Of a DNA stretch of 64,000 nt, positions 1 to 7,769 are shown in pieces. The stretch lies in NCBI RefSeq assembly GCF_001264245.1, contig NZ_CP011339.1:4216001-4280000 (forward strand). Direction: 5' to 3'. The position numbers were made by a program, and so were the translations under genes. Positions within the stretch are counted from its first letter, which is position 1, and every line of letters starts with the position of its first letter. Origin of the DNA: Microcystis panniformis FACHB-1757. GTDB taxonomy: Bacteria > Cyanobacteriota > Cyanobacteriia > Cyanobacteriales > Microcystaceae. Below the pieces are notes generated by a model. That model saw nothing but the letters and a program-made list of their open reading frames with translations. It was not told the origin of the DNA and made no database searches.

Positions 1-475
1 CGGCCGCAGAACTGGGAACCAAGGCGATGCGTTTACCGATTAGGGATTGAGGAGTGGAGAGATTGCTTCCTTTTTTGGCTAAAATCCTAATCCCAGAAAT
101 GCTGTAACTGATGGAAAAATCGACCACTTTCGCCCTTTCCCAAGTAAAAGCCGTACTACAAGCGATATCGATGTCCCCGCTACGAATGAGATTAATTTTC
201 TCTCCGGGTTGGTTAGCTTCCACCATTTGCAGGGTGACGGGACGACCGAGACGAGTTTCCAGTCGTTTTCTAATTCGTTCCAACACATCCATAGAATAGC
301 CGACTAATTCCCCCTTCTCATTGACGTAGGAGTAGGGAATCGCATCAAAACGGGTTCCTACGGTCAAAAATCCCGTGCGAGCCACTTTTTCCACCACTGT
401 TTCCGCTAAACCTGCGCTGGCGAGGAACATAGGCAATATGCAACCTAGTCCCACTAACTGTAAAATTTTCTTCAT
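1..475 (-). CDS. Amino-acid ABC transporter substrate-binding protein, cut by window edge
   Basis: A reverse-strand ORF opens with ATG at 475 and runs off the left edge (158 codons seen, no stop). The first 24 residues form a Sec signal peptide (MKKILQLVGLG, hydrophobic core, cleavage near ASAGLAE). The mature part shows GTRFDAIPYSYVNE, then GYSMDVLERI and DIACSTAFTWERAKVVDFS, the pattern of lobe 1 of family-3 solute-binding proteins that bind polar amino acids in the periplasm. A matching ATPase lies 6.5 kb away at 7002-7751, so they could serve one transporter, but no permease is visible. Ligand unknown. The family call is firm; the C-terminal half is outside the window. Confidence 0.8.
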   Translation of the reverse strand, partial: MKKILQLVGLGCILPMFLASAGLAETVVEKVARTGFLTVGTRFDAIPYSYVNEKGELVGYSMDVLERIRKRLETRLGRPVTLQMVEANQPGEKINLIRSGDIDIACSTAFTWERAKVVDFSISYSISGIRILAKKGSNLSTPQSLIGKRIALVPSSAA

Positions 476-563
476 AAATCGAGTGCTTACTCCCGTACAA
501 ACATAACTATACTAGAAGTCGCTAAAAAATCTTCAAGGTTTCCATAATAATTTCTGTGAACTT

Positions 564-1733
564 TTACAAATTAGATGGCGGTTCAAGGCGAATTAATTGA
601 CCGTTACCTTCATCGGTGAGCAGGTATAAAAATCCGTCGGGACTTTGACGCACATCCCGCACCCTCTGACCGATGGGAATCGCTTCTTGATTGATAATTT
701 CACCCGATTTATCCATTTCCAGACGGCGAATATCCCTGGAAACTAAACCACCGGCGAATAAATTTCCCTGCCAATTAGGAAAGCGATTACCAGTATAAAA
801 GACCAATCCCGAAGGAGCGATCGCTGGTGTCCAAATTGTTTTCGGATCGATCAGACCGGGGCGATATCTTTCGCCGGAAACTGGGTTATTAGTGCCGTAC
901 TCTTGACTAGCAGAAACCACTGGCCAACCATAATTTTTACCTTTTTCAATTAAATTTAATTCATCCCCTCCTTTTGCTCCGTGTTCGGTTGCCCAGACTC
1001 TTTTAGTCATTGGATCAAAGCTGATTCCTTGAATATTCCGATGACCGTAACTCCAAATTTTAGAACCCGCAAAAGGATTATCTTTAGGTAGAGAACCATC
1101 GTCATTGATGCGGATAATTTTACCTAAATGACTTTGCAGATTTTGGGACTGTTTTCTAATTAAATCTCCCGCTAATTGTAGGGGAGGATTACCCCCGTCC
1201 CCAATCGCTACCAATAAAGTGCCATCCGGTAGCCATAATAACCGCGAACCGAAGTGTTGAGAGCCGGTTTTTGCCTGGGAAACTTCAAAAATAACCCGCA
1301 CATCTCGCAAACTTGCACCATCATAAACCGCACGAGCGACGCGGGTACGATTAGCCTCCCGGTCTCCGTGAGCATAAGTTAGATAAATCCAGCGATTTTG
1401 GGCAAATTGGGGATGAATTGCCACATCGAGCAGTCCTCCTTGTCCGACGGCAAAAACTTCGGGAACTCCAGCGATGGCTTTTGGGTCTAACTTACCCTCT
1501 CTAACCACTCTTAAACGACCGGGGCGCTCTGTGATGAGGATTTCCCCGTTAGGTAGCCAAACCATAGCCCAAGGATGCTCTAAACCCTCGATTACGGTCA
1601 CTTTTTGCCATTGATTGGTCTGGGAATTATTTGCCGAAGTTAATATTTTTGTACCTTGACAACTGGAGATAATTATGGTAAGCAAAACGCTAGATACTAA
1701 AGGCGAGAAAATGCGATTGAGAGAATTAAGCAT
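564..1733 (-). CDS. PQQ-dependent aldose sugar dehydrogenase, lipoprotein
   Basis: This is a soluble glucose/sorbosone dehydrogenase-family protein, a beta-propeller that oxidises aldoses with PQQ. Family blocks are EGLEHPWAMVWLPNGEILI, LLDVAIHPQF, GSQHFGSRLLWLPDG, GDGGN and ATEHGAKGGDELN. I chose ATG at 1733 rather than the upstream ATG at 1817. From 1733 the protein begins with a lipoprotein signal (MLNSLNRIFSP, hydrophobic stretch, lipobox IISSC), giving an envelope-anchored protein of 389 residues. The longer form would bury the signal and overlap the end of the upstream gene at 1807. No PQQ synthesis genes are visible here, so the cofactor may be scavenged. Specificity within the family is not decided. 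Confidence 0.83.
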   Translation of the reverse strand: MLNSLNRIFSPLVSSVLLTIIISSCQGTKILTSANNSQTNQWQKVTVIEGLEHPWAMVWLPNGEILITERPGRLRVVREGKLDPKAIAGVPEVFAVGQGGLLDVAIHPQFAQNRWIYLTYAHGDREANRTRVARAVYDGASLRDVRVIFEVSQAKTGSQHFGSRLLWLPDGTLLVAIGDGGNPPLQLAGDLIRKQSQNLQSHLGKIIRINDDGSLPKDNPFAGSKIWSYGHRNIQGISFDPMTKRVWATEHGAKGGDELNLIEKGKNYGWPVVSASQEYGTNNPVSGERYRPGLIDPKTIWTPAIAPSGLVFYTGNRFPNWQGNLFAGGLVSRDIRRLEMDKSGEIINQEAIPIGQRVRDVRQSPDGFLYLLTDEGNGQLIRLEPPSNL

Positions 1734-1806
1734 GAGTTGGTAACTTCCCAGGTTTGCCATGGCATAGACATCATTAAGGTGGGTTCGGGTTAATTGCTCG
1801 TACAAA

Positions 1807-2766
1807 CTATTTGGCAATACCTCTAATTTTCGCTTTTACTTTTTCAATGAATGAAGAAGAATTCACATCGTGGAGATGTTGTTTCCTCGCTTTACTTAGG
1901 ATTGATGCCACTAAACCAAAGGAGGACTGAGAAGAAAAAATCAAATCATTACAACTGGCTAACAAATACATATCCATTAATGCTTCTATGCCATTTTGAA
2001 CGCGATCGGGACATTGATCCCAGTTCTGGTGCATTCTTTCTCCCGATGGTGGAAACCATTTTGGTGTGGTGATAATATTTGGGAATTCCTGTTGAAATTT
2101 TTCAACAACTTCTTGAGAATCTGTGGATAAGAAAATGCTGTTAAATTTATTGTTTTTGTTGATTTTTTTAGTAGTACTAATTAGCTTATCTAAAGGAATC
2201 TTCATGTCTGTATATCTGACATGAACGCCTAGGGTGTTCACTCCAAAGTGAGATGATTTGAAATCTTCGATAGACTGAACAATTTCAGGTTTCAGGCTTA
2301 GATGAGAGTTTAATACCTGTTTGATAATAGTACGATCATCCATTTTTGCCAAGTAATCGAACTTCCCATGAAAAAGTTGTCTCATCTGGTTGATTTTATG
2401 AGTATAGGCACAGAAAACCAGAATCTCACTCTCATAATTTGTTCTAGATAATTCAACCGACATAGATTGATCCGAAATCCTTAAATCTTTTCTTAGTCCA
2501 CCAAAAGATTGATCTAACTTATCAATCCATATCTCAGGATAGACAGACTTGGTATCAGGTATAGATTCTACTGAAACGGTCTTTGGACAGTTAAAAAATA
2601 GAGGGAAGGAGTTGATATCGTCATGACAATAAGTATTATCCCGCCAATCAATAACTAACTGGCGATTACTAATTTCACTATAGATTATTGCACCGCAGGC
2701 GGCCAGAATTCGGTTTCCCATGCCAGAGGAACCTTTACAAATCAGAAACTTTCTAGAGCTATTCAT
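1807..2766 (-). CDS. GT23-like fucosyltransferase (NodZ/FUT8 type)
   Basis: A 319-residue protein with the layout of NodZ/FUT8 alpha-1,6-fucosyltransferases (GT23). An N-terminal glycine-rich loop (KGSSGMGNRILAACGAI) is followed by QLVIDWRDNTYCHDD. The nucleotide-sugar motif is seen as GVHVRYTDMK near residue 180, where the canonical form is HxRRxD with a second arginine. A C-terminal block reads FLSTDSQEVV and SSQSSFGLVASILSKA. It lies 24 bp downstream of another glycosyltransferase on the same strand, suggesting a small glycan or exopolysaccharide decoration unit. It has no signal peptide, so it probably acts on the cytoplasmic face. The GDP-fucose donor is inferred from the family. Confidence 0.68.
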   Translation of the reverse strand: MNSSRKFLICKGSSGMGNRILAACGAIIYSEISNRQLVIDWRDNTYCHDDINSFPLFFNCPKTVSVESIPDTKSVYPEIWIDKLDQSFGGLRKDLRISDQSMSVELSRTNYESEILVFCAYTHKINQMRQLFHGKFDYLAKMDDRTIIKQVLNSHLSLKPEIVQSIEDFKSSHFGVNTLGVHVRYTDMKIPLDKLISTTKKINKNNKFNSIFLSTDSQEVVEKFQQEFPNIITTPKWFPPSGERMHQNWDQCPDRVQNGIEALMDMYLLASCNDLIFSSQSSFGLVASILSKARKQHLHDVNSSSFIEKVKAKIRGIAK

Positions 2767-2790
2767 ATTTTTTATTGAGTATCTACTAAA

Positions 2791-3855
2791 CTATAAACCT
2801 AGACGACGGCGAGTTCTTTTGAAACTAAGGGGGGAGTGAGCTATAAATAGCTTCACAAATTCTAGGCGACTTTGAAGGTCACGATATTTTTTTAGGTAGC
2901 AAAATAGTGCTTCTAAATTAATATAAATACCCTTTCGATACAGGTAATGCGCTAATTCTACCCCACTAATCTCATTTTTTAATAGGTCAATTAACTCAAG
3001 ACTGGTAGGTAAGCTATTGGGGCGGAATGAGGAACTATAGGCAGAGTTTACCCATGATGCTTCTTTCCCTTTATAGGTTTTAGATTCTGGGTGTCCAAAA
3101 CCAATATTATAGATCAAAGAAGTTTTGGGAATGAGATGAACCCGATTTTGATACAAAGATGCAAGAGTAAGAGTAATAACCCAGTCAGTTTGCTCATTTC
3201 TCTCTAGCCAGAACTGGTTTATTATAGTCATTTTTGTTTGCACGGTGGCGGGTATATTATAGAATTTTCCAAAAGGATTATATTGTTTTGGCTGATTGAT
3301 GAGAGCGATATCATTCCAGCGATCGGCCCAGATACCGAATCCCCAAGAAAAAACTCTATGAGAGAGAGCAAAATCCTCTTCGATCAAATGATATGCTTGT
3401 TCTGGAAAGGCTGCATATCCGCTAATCGAAAAGATTTTTTTATGTTCACGGTATGCCTCTAATAGACGGCACATACTATCATAAAAATATGGATTGGGAA
3501 AGTTATCATCTTCCAAGTAAACAACAGATTCATAAGTGGATAGTACTTCTGTCAAGGACAAAATGACATTTTGATCACAGCCCAAATTTTGTGGTCTTAA
3601 CCTTATATCTACTGGAATTTTACTAGAGAACTCTTGCAGTAAAGCAATTGTTTGATCGATCAGGGGTAGATCCCGTTCACTTCTTGCCCCATCCACATAG
3701 GCAATGATCTGACGAGGAAATAGAGTCTGTTGGGTTAAACCCTTTAAAACTTCCTTGAGTAGATCGGGACGAGTAAAAACTATTAAAATAACTGGCGGCA
3801 AAGAACTAGGTAAAGGCACCTCATCAAGAGACATTGGTAAATTTGTTAAATTCAT
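2791..3855 (-). CDS. Family-2-like glycosyltransferase
   Basis: A 354-residue GT-A fold glycosyltransferase. Residues 19-60 hold the opening strand and helix (PPVILIVFTRPDLLKEVLKG, then QIIAYVDGAR). NLGCDQNVILSL follows, and the metal-binding acidic motif is YLEDDNFPNPYFYD near residue 116. FSWGFGIWADRW resembles the acceptor loop of GNT-I-like and sulfolipid-type GT2 enzymes. No transmembrane segment is obvious. It is first of two co-directional transferase genes. The 240 bp upstream (3856-4094) hold no gene that I can see and probably contain the promoter. Donor and acceptor are unknown. Confidence 0.72.
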   Translation of the reverse strand: MNLTNLPMSLDEVPLPSSLPPVILIVFTRPDLLKEVLKGLTQQTLFPRQIIAYVDGARSERDLPLIDQTIALLQEFSSKIPVDIRLRPQNLGCDQNVILSLTEVLSTYESVVYLEDDNFPNPYFYDSMCRLLEAYREHKKIFSISGYAAFPEQAYHLIEEDFALSHRVFSWGFGIWADRWNDIALINQPKQYNPFGKFYNIPATVQTKMTIINQFWLERNEQTDWVITLTLASLYQNRVHLIPKTSLIYNIGFGHPESKTYKGKEASWVNSAYSSSFRPNSLPTSLELIDLLKNEISGVELAHYLYRKGIYINLEALFCYLKKYRDLQSRLEFVKLFIAHSPLSFKRTRRRLGL

Positions 3856-4094
3856 AGACTACCGCAAAACAAAATTTTTAACATCTGTACAAATCACGCC
3901 CTATATATTAACACCTTAATTTGAGTTTGTCAAGCTTAATTACACTTCGATAACTCCCAGCTAGAATTGTTTGACCTTAACTTGAGAGAAAACTTTTATT
4001 ATAATGTTCGGATATACTGTCTCCTTTGCCTGACCACTTATTAACCATAACTTCCTAGTTGGTAACTCTCCAAGTTTTCAGCAGATCAATATAA

Positions 4095-4877
4095 TTATAT
4101 TGACTCCATTTTGAGGAGTTGTTTTAGAAAATTTAAGAGATTTTGTAGTGATGGTATTTGCGTTAAAGTTTGCTCGCTAATCCACCGATCATCAGAAATA
4201 GTTGCGGTGTTGGTTTTTCCCGGTTTAAGAATACTAGCAATGGCGGCAATAGTGGCTTTTTCTTTATCAAAAGGTTTCCAGCCAATTTGACTAATTTCCT
4301 CCTCAGAAAACTGTTGAATATATGCTTTTGCCCTCTTCATATATTCAGGATAGGCGATTTTTCCACAATCACAAAGTAGGGTATCTAAGACACCTTGATC
4401 AACATTATTAGGCAGTATGTATAATCCGACTCTTGGTTTATTTTCTTGAATAGTTCCCGTGGCAGCTACTACCCTGGGAAAGTCGGGAAAATATTCCCGA
4501 AAACCCTGATGATATTTACGAGCAACTTCTGCCGGGTTATCTTTATCCGCATCGGCAATAACGGCAAAAGCTGATAATTCATTGTTATAATCCATATCGG
4601 CAAGTTTATTGGTTAAATTTTTAATTAATTCACTGCCACCCCCGGCATAAATTGCCACGGATAAAGTCTCAGTATAAAGAATAGATGGCATATCGAGTCT
4701 GATGTAAAGTTTTCCAGTTTTAAGAGGAGGATATTTCGGAATAAATTTTTTCCAAATTGGCTCTAGATTTGAGAGTTCTTCACATTTAGAAAACCCCAGC
4801 AGTTTACACATAACTTTCACCAGAAAAGCTTGATCATGATTACCCTCCACTCCAATCAATATATGTTCTCGACTCAC
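4095..4877 (-). CDS. TOPRIM-domain (DUF3226-like) effector of an AAA/TOPRIM pair
   Basis: From GTG at 4877 the protein is 260 residues. It carries the TOPRIM acidic signature: Glu11 in LIGVEGNHDQAFL and a DxD pair in AVIADADKDN near residues 109-111, with AGGGSELIKNL between. TOPRIM nucleases of the OLD, Gabija and PARIS families use these residues to cut DNA or RNA. The start is decided by the sequence: AGGAGG at 4885-4890 lies seven bases before the GTG, and the GTG overlaps the TGA of the ATPase gene (GTGA). A longer ATG start at 4928 would overlap the ATPase by 55 bp without an RBS. I infer a two-gene defence or DNA-repair module; DUF3226 membership is from memory of the family. Confidence 0.72.
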   Translation of the reverse strand: MSREHILIGVEGNHDQAFLVKVMCKLLGFSKCEELSNLEPIWKKFIPKYPPLKTGKLYIRLDMPSILYTETLSVAIYAGGGSELIKNLTNKLADMDYNNELSAFAVIADADKDNPAEVARKYHQGFREYFPDFPRVVAATGTIQENKPRVGLYILPNNVDQGVLDTLLCDCGKIAYPEYMKRAKAYIQQFSEEEISQIGWKPFDKEKATIAAIASILKPGKTNTATISDDRWISEQTLTQIPSLQNLLNFLKQLLKMESI

Positions 4878-6058
4878 CAACGAACCTCCTGTCCTAAGTC
4901 TTCTCGTAAGCTTTTTAATCGAGTCCAATCATGTCTAACTACTCTAGTATAATTTTCCTTTGGTTCGAGACGATAAAGCACCAAATCTGATTCTCGTTCA
5001 GTAACTTCTAACAGAGCATCAACAGCTTCTAGACTGTGGGTAGTAGCAAACAGTTGTACATTCATTTTTTGACACCATTTAACTAACCAATTAAAAGAAC
5101 TTTGCAGTGCCTCTGTATGAATAGCTGATTCTAATTCATCAATGAATAAAATTCCACCTTTAACACTGGCAAGTTTGAGGGCAATATGAAGTAAGCGACG
5201 CACCCCGTCACCAAAGGTACTAACGGGTACAAGTCCCAATTTTTCGTGTTGAATATAAATGTTAAATCTGGAAGATAAAGAATGAGGAGGTAAGAGAATT
5301 TCTAAATCAGAAATATTACTGTCCATTTGACGTAGTAAATCGATAACATCTGTTTTAAAATTGGCAAATCTCACTTCTGAAAGTAACCGAAATTGACCAA
5401 TATCAGAACGATGAGAAGCGGGACTAACCAGAGAAGTTAGTAAGCTAGGTTCTTTTTTTCCCGATAGTCTAGAGAGAGGGCTATTTTCCCAAAGTTGATA
5501 GTTTTCTTTCAGGGGATTTTGGGGATAATTAATTAAACTTATTAATTGTTCTTGAGCCAGAAATACTGTTATCGATAAATTTATACCTTTTCTTGTTTCC
5601 CATAAATCTTCATTATTATCGATTAAATCTTCGTTTTCTTCGCTAATTATCTCATTAGGATGAAGCTTGTCTTCGGGATTGTCAATTAAAATAATTCCTT
5701 CGAGTTCTTCATAAATTGCCTCAATTTTCTGAACTTTAAAGGAGCCATTTCCTGTGATTGATATAACCCCGTGATTAAGTTTTTCTTGCTCAATCATTGC
5801 ATCGTGGGTAAATAACCACTGTAGGGAATCTAGATAAGGAGTCCGAGAAACTCTGTACTCTTGTTCTCTTTGTCTAGCAGTATTTAGCCAAACTTTTAGA
5901 TCTAAGGGATGACAGTAAATAGATAACGCTTCGAGAACGCTGGTTTTTCCCGAATTATTAATTCCCACAAGCAGGTTAATCTGTCCGAGATTCTTTAGCT
6001 CAAGCTCTCGCAGTCCTCTAAACTGGTGAATGGTAATGTTTTCTAGGCTTTTAGTCAT
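4874..6058 (-). CDS. OLD/AAA_15-type ATPase partner of the TOPRIM protein
   Basis: A 394-residue ABC-type AAA ATPase of the OLD/RecF-like class. ITIHQFRGLRELELKNLGQ at the N-terminus is the usual RecN/OLD opening. Walker A is GINNSGKTSVLEAL (residues 32-45). A C-terminal signature stretch (GDGVRRLLHIALKLASVKG) precedes Walker B GILFIDELESAIH and the switch histidine in LFATTHSLEAVDAL. The insertion at about 130-240 (acidic, EEELEG and SEENEDLIDNNED) is variable in this class. The gene is translationally coupled to the TOPRIM gene. OLD proteins fuse these two activities in one chain; here they are split, as in PARIS-like systems. It probably senses a phage signal and gates the nuclease (inference). 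Confidence 0.8.
   Translation of the reverse strand: MTKSLENITIHQFRGLRELELKNLGQINLLVGINNSGKTSVLEALSIYCHPLDLKVWLNTARQREQEYRVSRTPYLDSLQWLFTHDAMIEQEKLNHGVISITGNGSFKVQKIEAIYEELEGIILIDNPEDKLHPNEIISEENEDLIDNNEDLWETRKGINLSITVFLAQEQLISLINYPQNPLKENYQLWENSPLSRLSGKKEPSLLTSLVSPASHRSDIGQFRLLSEVRFANFKTDVIDLLRQMDSNISDLEILLPPHSLSSRFNIYIQHEKLGLVPVSTFGDGVRRLLHIALKLASVKGGILFIDELESAIHTEALQSSFNWLVKWCQKMNVQLFATTHSLEAVDALLEVTERESDLVLYRLEPKENYTRVVRHDWTRLKSLREDLGQEVRW
4885..4890 (-). promoter_or_regulatory. Shine-Dalgarno AGGAGG for the TOPRIM gene
   Basis: A perfect AGGAGG inside the last codons of the ATPase gene, seven bases before GTG 4877. It fixes the start and predicts translational coupling. Confidence 0.75.
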
Positions 6059-6139
6059 AAACTTAGTTTAGCTGAAAAGGGTGACAAAAAACTAAGTTAT
6101 CTCCTCAAATGTATTGAAGTTTTAATTTAATCAACTTCT
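6059..6139. other. Short spacer upstream of the ATPase gene
   Basis: Non-coding AT-rich spacer that should hold the promoter of the ATPase/TOPRIM operon. I do not see a convincing -35/-10 pair. Confidence 0.3.
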
Positions 6140-6326
6140 GGTTCTTCGTTACTTAGTATGGTTCGATAGGGGGGCATAAATCGACTAAATCCTTATCTGG
6201 CAAGAGACTTAATTGATTAGTTCGCTCTAGATCAAAAATAATTGACAAAAATCGCCAAATGCCTTTCTATATAAGGGTTCCATCCCTTATAACCCCCGTC
6301 CATTGCATAACAAAAACCGAAGAACC
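6140..6326 (+). mobile_element. 187-bp MITE, copy 1
   Basis: The element begins GGTTCTTCG and ends CGAAGAACC, short terminal inverted repeats. It is flanked by a perfect 8-bp target duplication CAACTTCT (6132-6139 and 6327-6334). Almost identical 187-bp sequences occur at 20024-20210 (same orientation) and 44409-44595 (reverse complement), each with its own 8-bp duplication. It has no ORF. The ends resemble those of the ISL3 element at 61589-62833 (GGCTCTTC), so mobilisation by an ISL3-family transposase is likely. Confidence 0.92.
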
Positions 6327-6334
6327 CAACTTCT

Positions 6335-6540
6335 TCGGGTACAGTCAGGATTATTGCCTCAATCAATTCAGGTGTTTATTCGGTGTAAATATGAATAAAT
6401 TCGATAAAATCAGTTAATTATGCGGAAATATCTCCGTTTAAAACTAAATAAAAAATATTTACACTAATCAACCGCATCTTTTATGCTATCATTTCTAGGA
6501 ACGGGTTATTTTTAATAATGTCCCCATTTGATCAAAGACA
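6335..6540. other. Spacer upstream of DUF29 gene
   Basis: About 200 bp of AT-rich spacer between the MITE and the DUF29 gene, presumably holding its promoter. No gene is visible. Confidence 0.3.
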
Positions 6541-6990
6541 ATGCTTGCTTTAGAACAGCTTTATGAACGGGAGTATGATCGCTGGTTAAGCGAGACGATC
6601 GAGTTATTAAAAAATCGTCAGTTAGATCAGTTAGATTACGAACATTTGATCGAGGAGTTGGCAACTTTAGGACGGAGCGAAAAAACTGCTGTTAAAAGTT
6701 TAAGTTTGCAAATAATAATCCAGCTGCTACTCTATCAATTTTGGACAACAGAAAGAGAAAGAAATAGTAATCATTGGACGGCAGAGATGATCACTTTTCG
6801 AGTACAATTAGAAGATAAGCTCACCACCAATTTAAGCAAATTTCTAGAACTAGAGTTAGACAATATCTATGAAAACGCTCGCTTAATTGCCGAAAAAAAG
6901 ACAGGATTAAAAAATTTACCGATAATTTGTCCCTACTCTCTGAGACAAATTCTTGAGAAACAGTGGTTTCCCGATACAGATAATGAATAA
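6541..6990 (+). CDS. DUF29 family protein
   Basis: A 149-residue DUF29 protein (PF01724), a helical family strongly expanded in filamentous and colonial cyanobacteria. Hallmarks are YEREYDRWLSETIELLKNR at the N-terminus, LDYEHLIEELATLGRSEK in the middle and the C-terminal block CPYSLRQILEKQWFPD. Function is unknown; links to toxin-antitoxin or mobile-element biology have been suggested only by genomic context. It lies 11 bp before the ABC ATPase gene on the same strand, but family members are usually free-standing, so a shared job is doubtful. Confidence 0.85.
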   Translation: MLALEQLYEREYDRWLSETIELLKNRQLDQLDYEHLIEELATLGRSEKTAVKSLSLQIIIQLLLYQFWTTERERNSNHWTAEMITFRVQLEDKLTTNLSKFLELELDNIYENARLIAEKKTGLKNLPIICPYSLRQILEKQWFPDTDNE

Positions 6991-7001
6991 ACTCTCAAAA
7001 T

Positions 7002-7751
7002 ATGGACTCTCACAACAGTGAACCGATTATAATTGCCGAAGCTGTGGAAAAATGGTACGATAACCGCTTTCATGCTTTGCGGGGAGTCAATCTCACCGTT
7101 AATAAACAGGAAGTTGTCGTGATTATGGGGCCGTCCGGTTCGGGAAAATCCACCTTTATCCGCACTTTTAACGGGTTAGAATCTTATCAAAAAGGCCGCA
7201 TTATTATTGACGGAATAACTGTGTCCCACAACCTGAAAAATATCGAGGCAATCCGTCAGGAAGTCGGCATGGTTTTTCAACAATTTAACCTCTTTCCCCA
7301 TCTGACGGTATTAGATAATGTCACCCTCGGGCCGATGTGGGTGCGCGGTTGGAAAAAAGCGCAAGCGGAGGAAATAGCGAGAAAACTCCTCGAAAAAGTT
7401 GGTATTCTCGAACAAGCACTTAAATATCCCCCTCAGTTATCGGGAGGACAACAGCAGCGGGTGGCAATCGTTCGCGCTTTGGCCATGCAGCCGAAGGTGA
7501 TGTTATTCGATGAACCCACCTCAGCTTTAGACCCAGAAATGGTGCGAGAAGTCTTGGAAACGATGCAGAGTTTAGCCAAATCGGGGATGACCATGGTTTG
7601 TGTCACCCACGAGGTAGGATTTGCGCGAGAAGTGGCCGATCGAGTGGTATTTATGGATCAGGGTTTAATTTTGGAAATTGCCCCCCCAGCAGAATTTTTT
7701 AATCATCCCCAATCCGATCGAACTCAGCAATTTTTAGCAAAAATTCTTTGA
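7002..7751 (+). CDS. Polar amino-acid ABC transporter ATP-binding protein (GlnQ/HisP type)
   Basis: A 249-residue ATPase with all ABC motifs: Walker A GPSGSGKSTFIR (about 45-56), Q-loop VFQQFNLFPHLTV, signature LSGGQQQRVAIVRAL, Walker B VMLFDEPTSALDPE, and switch histidine CVTHEVGFA. These specific blocks define the polar amino-acid (PAAT) subgroup that energises glutamine, glutamate, histidine or arginine uptake at the inner membrane. No permease is adjacent; the binding protein at 1-475 is a possible partner. In cyanobacteria the corresponding BgtA-type ATPase is often encoded apart from its permease. Substrate not determined. Confidence 0.88.
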   Translation: MDSHNSEPIIIAEAVEKWYDNRFHALRGVNLTVNKQEVVVIMGPSGSGKSTFIRTFNGLESYQKGRIIIDGITVSHNLKNIEAIRQEVGMVFQQFNLFPHLTVLDNVTLGPMWVRGWKKAQAEEIARKLLEKVGILEQALKYPPQLSGGQQQRVAIVRALAMQPKVMLFDEPTSALDPEMVREVLETMQSLAKSGMTMVCVTHEVGFAREVADRVVFMDQGLILEIAPPAEFFNHPQSDRTQQFLAKIL

Positions 7752-7769
7752 TTTTCCATGACTTGATCA

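Noticed and set aside
1734..1817. Longer N-terminus for the sugar dehydrogenase
   Set aside because: It overlaps the upstream gene and would place the lipoprotein signal internally; ATG 1733 gives a normal signal.
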